DNA of 64,000 bases, taken from contig PDUO01000001.1 in NCBI GenBank assembly GCA_003008705.1, forward strand, positions 1,853,694 through 1,917,693, in the 5' to 3' direction. Position numbers and translations under genes: made by a program. How positions within the stretch are numbered: the stretch's first letter is position 1; the number at the start of each line of letters is the position of its first letter. This document shows positions 22,792 to 32,576 of this stretch, piece by piece. The stretch comes from Pezicula radicicola (taxonomy: Eukaryota > Ascomycota > Leotiomycetes > Helotiales > Dermateaceae). Below the pieces are notes generated by a model. That model was given only the letters and a program-made list of their open reading frames with translations, made no database searches and was not told the origin of the DNA.

Positions 22792-23922
22792 ATGACCTTT
22801 CTCGTCCTTTCCAACTCAGCAATCCAATCTCTACTCAAAAACCTTAACAGAGAGGAACTTCTCACAATAGAACATGATCTCAGCCAAGCACTATCATCAT
22901 TCTCCACAAGCGACGAAATCCTAGGATACGGAGCACAACATCAACCAAATCGAGTGGCCGTAACCCGAACAGATGGCAACTTAACACTTTTCATGCCAGG
23001 TACATCAGCACACAGCACAGGAACCAAAATCATAGTTGCTCCAGCACAAACCACCTCACCGCGAGGCGCTCTACTCTTACTTGACTCATCCGGAAACGGA
23101 ACAGGATTTATCAATGCCTCAGAATTTACCGCTTTCCGTACTGCACTCAGCTGCATGATTCTATACAAGAATCGTAAAGACACATCCAATATTGTAGTCT
23201 TTGGAGCTGGGAGTCAAGCTGCTTGGCATATTCGATTAGCATTACTACTACGAGGACCTGATATTAAACGGATCACGATTATCAATCGATCGGCTGGTAG
23301 AATTGCTGAGCTTCTTGATCTGCTCCAGCATGATGATCAGTCGAAGTGGAATTTGTCATCGGTTGAATTCTTGACTCTTGATAAATCTGTACCAGACTAT
23401 GAAAATTCTCTGAAGGGAATACTATCGGAAGCAAATGTTGTTTTTTGTTGTACACCATCTTCGACGCCGTTGTTCCCTGCTGAATTCCTGGCAACGCCAG
23501 AAAAGCTGCAGAGAGGATGTTATGTATCTGCTATCGGTTCTCACAATGCGAAGATGACTGAGCTAGATCCAGTCTTGTTTAAAGTAGTTGTTGCTGCAGA
23601 GCCTGGATATCATCCCGAGGGCGGAGTAGGAGGTGTGATTGTTGTTGATAGTCGTGAAGCATGTCAGAGAGAGGCGGGAGAAATTATACAGGGTGGTATT
23701 ACACTTGAACAGACTGTTGATGTTGGCAGTGTTACTAGTTTACTTAGTATCCAATCAAGCACTACTGAGGTTCAGAAGAATGAAAGGTTGAGGGATTGGG
23801 TGGAGAATGGTTTTGTTGTTTATAAGTGTGTTGGTGTTGGTGTTATGGATTTGGCTGTTGGGAATTCTTTATTGTCTTTAGCGAGGCAGAAGAACTTGGG
23901 TGTGTCGGTACCGGATTTCTGA
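22792..23922 (+). CDS. Ornithine cyclodeaminase/mu-crystallin family reductase
   Basis: Single exon, 376 aa from the ATG at 22792, although the frame is open further 5'. The family uses NAD(P) to make proline from ornithine (OCD) or to reduce cyclic ketimines such as delta-1-pyrroline-2-carboxylate (mu-crystallin and relatives). The Rossmann motif is VVFGAGSQAAWH, then RITIINRSAGR. The substrate-carboxylate Lys and Arg regions (GTKIIV, TAFRTAL) are present. In true OCD the loop after NA(V/I)G carries a catalytic Asp (GGDCPGKTEL type); here the equivalent loop reads AIGSHNAKMTEL with His at that place, closer to ketimine reductases. Either role would feed proline to PRODH/P5CDH in this cluster. 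Confidence 0.87.
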   Translation: MTFLVLSNSAIQSLLKNLNREELLTIEHDLSQALSSFSTSDEILGYGAQHQPNRVAVTRTDGNLTLFMPGTSAHSTGTKIIVAPAQTTSPRGALLLLDSSGNGTGFINASEFTAFRTALSCMILYKNRKDTSNIVVFGAGSQAAWHIRLALLLRGPDIKRITIINRSAGRIAELLDLLQHDDQSKWNLSSVEFLTLDKSVPDYENSLKGILSEANVVFCCTPSSTPLFPAEFLATPEKLQRGCYVSAIGSHNAKMTELDPVLFKVVVAAEPGYHPEGGVGGVIVVDSREACQREAGEIIQGGITLEQTVDVGSVTSLLSIQSSTTEVQKNERLRDWVENGFVVYKCVGVGVMDLAVGNSLLSLARQKNLGVSVPDF

Positions 23923-24577
23923 GGTACTTGCATTTAAATTAGTTATAGATTATAGAGAATTACAGGGTATTTTCCTGAGTACAGAATACAAAGTGTATTC
24001 AATAAGAGCTCTTTGTTTTGGTGGAGTTCAGAGATAATAGCAAGTTTAGCTCTCTATTAGGACGAGTTTACGAGCTATACTTCTATTAGAGATGAGAGTA
24101 AAAAGCATATTCAGGATTGGTCGGATTAAGTTAAGCCAACAGTTGTATAGCTTGAACCCACCAATATTACTATTCCCCCCCTAAATGAAGGGGGGTTTTT
24201 TTTTTGCTTTTGCCGCACTGCAAAAAATCATACTCATTCAGGGGGGACAGTACCAGAACAACCGCTGAACTCAGCATCATTGGGCGCTGGTTTACACAGC
24301 CTCCAACGCTCGCTTAATTTGATTCGACGTGATCTCATTCGACTTTCACGTATTGGCAGTTAACGCTAACACCATTATAGCTAGTTGCTTCTCTCTTCCT
24401 GCGTTTGCTGCCTCAGCAGCTGAACTCCGAAGTAAAGTTCTGCCTACCTAAGGATTAAACTATCTAGAACACGCTACCAGTTTGCTGAAACCACCTTAGC
24501 AGCTAATTGAGAGCATATCCTAGCTCTTTGAATTGTCTTCTCTACAAGATTGGCAACCGACATCGACAGTAGCAAAT
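23923..24577. other. Intergenic region after the catabolic cluster
   Basis: No gene is seen. It includes the C6/G6 hairpin followed by T10 at about 24175-24205. It marks the likely right edge of the cluster, since no CGG-N9-CCG box was found here. Confidence 0.45.
24175..24205 (+). terminator. GC hairpin followed by T-run
   Basis: CCCCCC, an 8-9-base loop, GGGGGG, then about ten T. It has the look of an intrinsic terminator, about 250 bp after the OCD-like stop codon. Fungal Pol II does not rely on such signals, so a function in 3' processing, or mere low complexity, is equally possible. Confidence 0.25.
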
Positions 24578-26377
24578 ATGGTCGCACCTGGCTTTGGCTT
24601 CTCGGTCGGGGACTTCGTAGCGGGGATCAGCCTCGTCAAAAAATTCATCGAGGCATTGCAAGACAGTGCAGGATCTAAACCACAGTACCAAGAGCTTATG
24701 GCGGAGCTACAAAGTCTCGAAGGAGCATTGATGGAGGTAAAGAAGCTCCAGGTGGAGGTGAGTCAAGCACCACAAAAGATCGCGTTGGAACAGGCGGCTT
24801 CGCAATGCCAGGAGACTATCGAGAAATTCTTAGAGAAGAATTCAAAATTTAGCACAACACTTGGGTCATCATCGATGCCATCTAAGGGCCGTTGGAAGGA
24901 AAGATTGCATATGGTCGAATGGGCCCTGTGCCGCGAGGACGCAATAAGCAGATTAAGGGCAAAGATTACGGGCCATACTTTAACCATAAACACCCTTCTT
25001 AACATAATACAACAGTGAGTAATTACCTTGCCTAGTCAGATTGAAAATAATTTCGCTAGGCCTACAGCACAAATTCAAGCAGAGAGATCGAACCGTCATG
25101 GTGAAGAGATCGTGAATCTTCGCAGGGAAACCGGGGAGACGCGCAATTTAGCGAAGAAAAATAATGAGTTATTGAATGCTCAAGCGGATCTTATTCTCAC
25201 CATTACTAGAAGTGTAGCTGCGTATGTGATCTCCTTGATGAGACATGACGGAAGAGCTGTTAACAACGACGGGTGTATAGTTGTTCAACCCAGCAGCAGA
25301 ATGAAGAGCTTACAGCAATTATGTGCAAAGTCCTGTTAGTAAAGCAAGACCTTAATTTAATTTGAGAATTTGCTAAATCTGATAGGGATACCAACATGAA
25401 AATATATGCACTAGTTATGGAAATGCAGAAAGTCCAACAAAACATACCCCCTCAGGTTGACCGCCAACAACCTGTGTACTTCGAAGACGCGCATGGGAGG
25501 ATCGCACCATTCCATATTGAGTTTATCAATTCATTTGATGTAAGCCTCCTTTCATTTGAATCTCGAACAAAAAAATCATTGACTTCAGTTCAAGGCTTTT
25601 CAAGCAGTCATGGAAGTTCGATTCCGAGATGTTCCAGGATTAAGAAAGGTTAAGAATAAGGAATATATTCTACAGGACATGAGATCTAACGGACTGCTTG
25701 ATCTCTCTGCACCATGGGAGTCTATATTTCTACCTGGTCGAAAGGTGACTATGAGTATGCTCTTCCGCAGGATAAACATATCCGTAAATTTATGTCCTGG
25801 TTGCGGAAAAGAAAACGAGATCGCCGAAGGTCAAACAGGTACCGAAATCCAATGGTAAGATATCTTATTTCAGTATCTGTCCTGAAAGTGATCAAAACAG
25901 CATCAGATTGGAACGACATACGCAGCTGAGGCTTGAACTCTCCTGTCGTGGTCTAGACGAGAGCGATGCTAATCTGATGAGATTAAAAGTGCGAACGGCG
26001 ACTGTAGAATATGGTACGAACAAATCTGCATAACACCAAAATTCTTAAATCCTTCTTCAATAGCCCAACAAGCAAAAGAAGCCTCGGACCTCCTTCTTCT
26101 ATCAAATACCCAGGGAACGATGATGGGTGATGAACCAGAAATTGATGAGGCCGATCAGATTTCTCTCTTTCGAAGAGTCTCTGTGCTCTATCAGTACCTG
26201 CTCTATCAGTACCTTCAAGGTTCAAGACCACCTCAAGTCAGGATTCGAGAGCCTGGGGAGAAACGATTGTTGTGGCGGTTAAGAGCACTGCAGACTGCAA
26301 ATTATGTTGCGAGCTCTGCACCAAGAAACACTGGTGCTTCTGAACATGATGGATCATATCACCGATATCCATTGTGA
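24578..26377 (+). CDS. Fungal N-terminal helical plus ubiquitin-like domain protein
   Basis: Seven exons join in frame: 24578-25014, 25060-25221, 25281-25334, 25386-25539, 25589-25854, 25901-26013 and 26064-26377; 499 aa. If the last intron (donor GTACGA) is retained, translation stops at 26033 instead. The N-terminus (GFGFSVGDFVAGISLVKKFIEAL) is the helical start seen in many fungal STAND/signalling proteins. A coiled-coil middle leads to PPQVDRQQPVYFEDAHGR and a ubiquitin-like fold region with RFRDVPGLRKV and APWESIFLPGRKVTMSMLFRR. A CPGC pair and a later Cys may bind metal. Such proteins are numerous in Leotiomycetes and Sordariomycetes; their function is unknown, perhaps in signalling or self/non-self responses. 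Confidence 0.72.
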
Positions 26378-27534
26378 AGGATGGTATGTTATGAAGGATG
26401 GTTGATGGTTAGATTGGATGCCAACGAGTCAGTTGTTCAACGGGATTCCGGGAAGGTGAATATCGATATATGGATATTAATGATATCATATACTCAAAGG
26501 AATACTAGAGCAAATTCCTCTCTATTGTTCTTGGTTGAACGACAGTAAATGTGACCATTGGAAATCTAACTTTAGTGACAAAAAGGATTATAGATAGTTC
26601 TTGAAAAAAATCCAGAATTCCATTTGTGAGGGAAATCTGCTGAACTCTTTTCGTCTACCCGTGCCTAAAAGGTCTATTAAGAGGGCAAACCATCACCATA
26701 AGCACGAAAAGCAGACTTGACGGCCTAGAGCTGATCTTCCTTCATATTGATAAAGCTTGGGGAAAGGCCAACACTTTCTAGCAATATCAGCATATGATGC
26801 TAAGTCTAGTGGTAAGCAGAATGTAGCCTACTAGATGCTCTACATTTAGAAATAGTTGATGATTCGGACGAAAGTATTGAAAGTGGAGCAAGTAGAAAGG
26901 TCAAAGTTAGGAGCTACGGGGAGCAAAAACTACAATATAAACCAATCTCACAAGTAGTACTGTTAAGCGACGACAGGGAAGGAGGGCCATTTCGAATATC
27001 CTCGCACATTTCAGAGACCTGAGCTCAAGGGGTTCTTTCTGCAACATCACACCTACCAATAGTACCAGAACAAGGAAGGAAATGTTTTACCATTCTACAC
27101 TTGATTCAACATGATCAAAAAATGGCAGTGCACAGATGCATTAAAGTAAAACTATATACACCTCCACAAGCACATCACCAATAAAATAATCAACTCCTCT
27201 CTACCTAGGAATCGATATGTCAACCAAAATATTTTCAAAATTCCACCTTCCCAAACTCCGTCGAGAAAAAAGGCGGAAAGGCGAAAACTCAAACAGACTG
27301 CTATCCAGAGGAGGCTGTCATTATGTACAAAATATGTTTCTGCGAGGCATTAAGCCCCAGAAGGAGAAGTTGTTGAATAGAAAAGCTTTGTGGATTTTTT
27401 TCATTGTTTTTCGTTAAAGTGTTTGATGAAGAACATGTATGCGAACAGCGTAGGAGATTGTTTACAGATGCCAGATGCCGTTATGTGTTGTGTGAGGTTG
27501 AGTGAGCGAACTGGTGAGCTGGTGATTGCAACGT
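26378..27534. other. Intergenic region, 1.15 kb
   Basis: Lies between the 3' ends of the ubiquitin-like-domain gene and the pheromone gene. A 66-codon plus-strand frame at 27217-27417 has no recognisable features and probably overlaps the pheromone 3' UTR. Confidence 0.45.
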
Positions 27535-28014
27535 TTAACAAGGTTGACCAATACGACCACATTTGGCCTCTGGCTCGGCCTCTGGCTCTGGCTCTGGAGC
27601 TGCCTCACGCTTGCTGATGGCGATGACCTCGCGCTTGACTTTTTCAAAGACTACGACCAACAAGTTAGTTTCTTTTCTATGAAGCATGAGAGGAAGAATG
27701 GACTAGAGAATGGTTAACTTACCGTCGTTGTCCACGGTTACAAGACGAGCGACAATGTCGTCAAGGTCTGCCTCAGCAACGTCTCGTTTGCATGGCTGTC
27801 CAATACGGCCACATCTGGGGTCGGCAAGGGCATCAGCAACAGCTTCGGCAGCACGCTTGCATGGTTGACCAATACGGCCACATCTTGGCTCAGGTGCAGG
27901 AGCTGCTTCTCGCTTGCATGGTTGACCGATACGACCACATCTGGCTTCAGGAAGGGCGGCAGCACTGACTGAGGCCGCGAGTATGATGACACTGAATGCT
28001 TGGGTGAACTTCAT
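27535..28014 (-). CDS. ppg1: Alpha-factor-like peptide pheromone precursor
   Basis: Secreted mating-pheromone precursor of 135 aa. Minus-strand exons 27723-28014 and 27535-27650 flank a 72-bp intron (GTAAGT, branch CTAAC, GTAG). A signal peptide (MKFTQAFSVIILAASVSA) is followed by four pheromone units: three RCGRIGQPC, each followed by a Kex2 site KR, and a final KCGRIGQPC that ends directly at the stop codon. Each unit is preceded by a spacer rich in Ala, Pro and Glu with X-Ala/X-Pro dipeptides, suited to Ste13-type trimming. The fourth unit is in exon 2, so an exon-1-only reading misses it. The canonical N-terminal Trp of such peptides is Arg or Lys in all copies, which is unusual. Confidence 0.93.
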
Positions 28015-30054
28015 TTCAGGTTTCTTTTCTTGATTTGGCTTTTTGCAAGAATTGGAATAGAGATTGAACTTGTAGATCGTTGGGACTTGAATGAGTGTTT
28101 TTCCGATGGAGAAGAAAAGACATCTTGGAAGAAGACTTGGATCAATTTATAAAATGTTGGTTTTGTGTTGTTCTCAATAGTTGTGTGCTGTATTCAGAAT
28201 AATATCAAAAGAAACATTCCTATTGAGGGTCTCAATAGCGACTCGACCGCCATCGACGCAACAGCACCACAAAGGCTAGTTTTCAAAATTCGCCAGACTT
28301 TACGGCCTCGAACAGCCTAGAACACCTTGTTGCTACCTGAAGTATATCACAAGGTATCTATCATGAACAGATGTCATTATGCTGGGGCGCTTGACAAAGC
28401 CTACAAAACTGTGCAGCGCCGCTTCGCTCTTAGCAAGCCGGATATCGACATCAATAGGAATTGTCAAGATGACTCTCAGACTTCTCAGGAGACATCGACG
28501 ATCAAGGATACACCAGAACATGGCATTGGTGTGACTAAGTTTACGAATCAAAGAGATATTAAAACCACTACCACTTGATGATAAAGGGTGTTTATAAAGT
28601 GTAGAGTTTATGACATGGAAGATGCCTTTGTAAGACTCTATTGAGGACTGTATTGAGCAAGCGATGTTCTATTGAGACCCATTTTGAGCACCGTGTTTTT
28701 GCCAAGTCTCTGGTCGAGAGAAACTTTTCTAAGAAGACCACATAGAGAACTTGCAACACTACGACAAAGATACAGCAAGACTAAGGACTTCATTGATATA
28801 TTCGCAATTGGGAGCATACTTCCCGGCATCCGCACCAATGCCTCTATTGAGCCCCTGAATAGGAAATACGCTAAGCGAGAACAGCCAAAATGTACTTCGA
28901 TCTAGATTGCTAAACATTTACCTCTACTAGAGATGAAGAACAAAGACCCAATTGTTCAGTGAACTTGAAATGATGAATCTGAGCAACTTCAGTAAAAATG
29001 TTTGTATGTAGAGCCTGAGTGTAGGCCCACGAATAAGTCAGATTGATCGTGGTCGACACTGGTTGCAACAATTGACGTAGACTGAGCAACCAAAAATAGT
29101 ACAAATGAGATACTAAGAGATGCATAATAACCCATACCGCAATAAATAATCCAAGACATGGATGGATTTCCACGCTATGTTGTGCTACATAAGGTGTGCC
29201 TGTAGGCTCTTCTCTCCTACATGCCAGAGCCTCCGAATCACTCAAGACATGAATGCCTTCCCAAGTTTCATCCTGGACTAAGGGTGCGGTGAACGTTGAT
29301 GCGATCCAGCGATCTCCTGACAGCTACAGTGGCTGCAGAAGACATCCTGCAGGAGGCAGGCATTGCAGTAGGCATTGCAGTAGCGGGAACTCTGTATACA
29401 AAAGCCATCATAATGCACAGCATCGCGTTCCGGAGGCACGTTCTCTTTCTCCAGCCCTTAATCAAGCTAATTCTTCCTATACATACATGATCGCCTCTAC
29501 CACAACAGCCAGAGCATTTGATACGAACCATCAAGCCGGGCATGGGAGTAGTCGAGGCATAAAACTACATGCAGTTTTCTTCAACTCGATTTGCTCCTAA
29601 ATGTAATAAAGTGGCGGGATATTGTGGCTGAAGCCGATATAGGGATACTTATTGGAGACTAATCGGAACTCGCGCTTATCCTTGAAGCGCATGAGATATG
29701 TGGCTGAATACGTACCTAGGTAGGGATAATACGCATAAATTGTCCTTGAGCAGACCATGTCTAGCTTCGAGACGAATGCTCTTCTTGTAATGATAGGCAG
29801 ACTGGAATAAACTTTCGCCCAGAAATGAAGATATACTCTGATGGTCTAGAGCTGATGGCGCCGTGGACACGTGCTGCGAACAGATGCCGACGTACGGGCC
29901 GGTATGCACTGAGACTAGCCTAAAACAGGCTAGATTTTCATCCGACCACCACTTCGCGCCGCCGCGCATTGCGGTTCTCGTCCGCTCAGTGATTCAAGAC
30001 ATTTTGCATTCCACCACCTACAATTTCCTAATACCATACATACCCAAATTCAAG
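28015..30054. other. Gene-poor region, 2 kb
   Basis: No complete gene is recognised. Short frames occur at 28327-28578, 28910-29245 (minus) and 29296-29490. The last contains SSDLLTATVAAEDILQEAG and AVGIAVAGTLYT, which weakly resembles a transmembrane part of an MFS transporter and might be a relic. Confidence 0.4.
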
Positions 30055-31415
30055 ATGCTGATGCGAAGCTCCATAAGGTCGGCGCAGGTACGTTGTCTCC
30101 AGCACTCAAACTCAATGGCACAAAATAGCCATATGAAGGTGGCGGCGGTCCTATCGCCCTTGCATCAAAGCTTCGGCTCCCATGCAAAAGACGAATTCCT
30201 GCACGGCCAACTCAGTACGACGAATATGAGAACTCTAACTAATATACATTTCTAGAGCGCCCTGCGAACTGTTCAAACTCCTTCCCGAACATTCGCGACC
30301 GTACAATCAGACATCTTCAAGCCCACCAAATATGGCGGCAAATATACAGTTACCTTGATTCCTGGAGATGGTATTGGTGCTGAGGTTGCCGAGTCTGTCA
30401 AGACGATCTTCAAGGCCGACAACGTGCCTGTGGAGTGGGAGCAGGTCGATGTTTCTGGTGTCGAGTCTGGAAACAAGCAGTCAGAGGATCTTTTCCGGGA
30501 GTCAATTGCTTCGCTGAAGAGGAATAAACTTGGTCTTAAGGGTATCCTACACACACCAGTCGAGCGATCCGGCCACCAATCTTTCAACGTCGCTCTCCGA
30601 CAAGAACTCGACATCTACGCCTCCGTTGTTCTGATCAAGAATATTCCTGGCTACCAAACTCGCCACAACAATGTCGATTTCTGCATTATCCGAGAGAACA
30701 CCGAAGGAGAATACTCTGGCCTCGAGCACCAGTCTGTCCCAGGTGTTGTTGAGTCGCTGAAGATTATCACCCGCGCAAAATCAGAGCGTATTGCCAAATT
30801 TGCTTTCTCATTTGCCCTGGCGAACAACCGCAAGAAGGTCACCTGTATCCACAAGGCCAACATCATGAAGCTCGCAGATGGTCTTTTCCGCAACACTTTC
30901 AATGCAGTGGCAAAGGAATACCCAACCCTAGAGACCAATGACATGATCGTTGATAACGCATCTATGCAGTGTGTCTCAAGACCACAGCAATTCGATGTCT
31001 TGGTCATGCCCAACTTGTACGGAGGTATCTTGTCCAATATCGGAGCAGCGCTTGTCGGTGGACCAGGAATCGTTCCCGGTTGCAACATGGGCCGTGATGT
31101 GGCCGTATTCGAGCCTGGATGCCGTCACGTCGGTCTGGATATTAAGGGCAAGGACCAGGCCAACCCAACTGCTATGATTCTGTCTGGATCCATGCTCCTG
31201 AGACATCTTGGTCTCGATGAGCACGCCAACCGCATCTCCAAGGCCGTCTACGATGTTATTGCTGAGGGGTAAGTTTATTCACTACTTCTAGTACTCACTC
31301 ATAAAACTGTACTAACTCACGTTTTAGATCCGTACGAACCCGTGATATGGGAGGAGAGAGCTCGACCAACCAATTTACCCGCGCAGTCTTGGATAAGATG
31401 GAATTGGCTGGATAA
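30055..31415 (+). CDS. IDH1: Isocitrate dehydrogenase [NAD], regulatory subunit 1, mitochondrial
   Basis: TCA-cycle enzyme subunit. Exons 30055-30087, 30256-31268 and 31328-31415; 377 aa. The short first exon gives a basic N-terminus (MLMRSSIRSAQ) and the second begins with SALRTVQTPSRTFATVQ, together a mitochondrial presequence. Family motifs: LIPGDGIG near the start of the mature protein, DFCIIRENTEGEYSGLEH, and the nucleotide-binding MPNLYGGILSNIGAALVGGPG. The subunit-1 type is judged from the IDH1-like EHQSVPGVVESLKIIT segment; distinguishing it from IDH2 needs an alignment. The length is normal and no damage is seen. Confidence 0.92.
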
Positions 31416-32576
31416 ATAGAGAATCAAGACTGAGAAGACGGACGACAAGTTGTATAAAGCAAGGAAGGAGAGTCAGGGTAGACAAAACCATGTTGTACTT
31501 TAGCATGCATTGGCAGGTGCATTTTAGCTCGTTCAGTCAAATTTTCGATATCCTCTGCTTGCTCTCATTCCCATACTAAGTATGCTATAAGTCCATCCAA
31601 GTGTGCAGGCAAGAATGATAGTGAGCAAGGAAATTCTGGAAAGAGCGGTTTGGAATTATCAGACCATTATTCGTACTCAATACGTTTTCTTCTTCCTAAC
31701 TGCTATCACGTGGTTCATTTACTTCCTGGGTTTGCTTTTTCTTTCTTTTTCTAAGATTGAAGAAACCACAGGAAATCCAAAGTGGTATCTACTACAACTG
31801 GTGCCGATGCTCGCTCTCGCTCAAGGTGAGCGAAAGTTGGAACAGCTTTGAAGTAAACGGGCATCTATTGGCTAGTGATAAGTTATCGTCAATAATCGTC
31901 GTACAATTAGTTACTTAAGTCGATTTAACGTTGGTGGGAGACATTGATTTGCGGAAATTCTAGTAAGTCTCCTTTCATGTCGACTTCGTGCTTTCCTTCA
32001 TCAACTTTCAAGTGAGTTCGTCAAATCAAGTCTAACCAAAATCCAAACTCCAATAATTCTAGTGTCGACAGGTAAAAGAGCTGTGTCGAATGTTTCACGA
32101 ATCATTTAAACTCATAAATCCCTTGCTGAATCATCGTGAGTTGCTCAAATCAAGTGAAAGAATTTACCTAGATCCAAGAATTAGGAACGGCTTCATGATT
32201 AAGCGATGCATCAGTTAGTTGGTACTGAGGTATGCCACACAAGTTCAGCTGAGCACTGCCAAAGTTATGGTGTAAACCCAATGTTTTCTTCATCCAGCTA
32301 TGCAATCATGAAATAAGTAAGGTCATGGCAATAAATAAATGGATCCTAATGGATTATTACTTTGAACCCGCAATGTCAATGGATGTGACGTTCTCACTTT
32401 TGTCCCGCCGGCCAGCATTTGAGAACTTCAACCTACTTTTCTTCTTCAACACTTTACTTCTTCAACACTTTACTTCTTCAACACTTCTCTCCTTCCAACA
32501 CTTCTCTCCTTCAACACCTCACCACATAGCATTCACGTCATGATATTCACCACACACATCTAAATTCGACCTTGCG
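31416..32576. other. Intergenic region, 1.16 kb
   Basis: Contains the IDH1 3' UTR and the promoter of the next gene. An 82-codon frame with one hydrophobic stretch starts at a GTG (31603) and is not supported. Pyrimidine-rich repeats occupy about 32440-32520. Confidence 0.45.
32440..32520 (+). repeat. Imperfect TTCTTCAACACTTTAC tandem repeats
   Basis: About five units of 14-17 bp of the form CTTCTTCAACACTT or CTCCTTCAACAC, directly before the ATG at 32577. Probably in the 5' UTR. Confidence 0.6.

Noticed and set aside
27217..27417. 66-codon plus-strand frame beside the pheromone gene
   Set aside because: Basic, no family pattern, and it lies where the pheromone 3' UTR is expected.
28910..29245. 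111-codon minus-strand frame
   Set aside because: No recognisable motif, unusual composition, and no supporting neighbour or splice signal.
31603..31851. 82-codon frame with one hydrophobic segment after IDH1
   Set aside because: It starts at GTG, has no splice or promoter context, and only one generic hydrophobic stretch.
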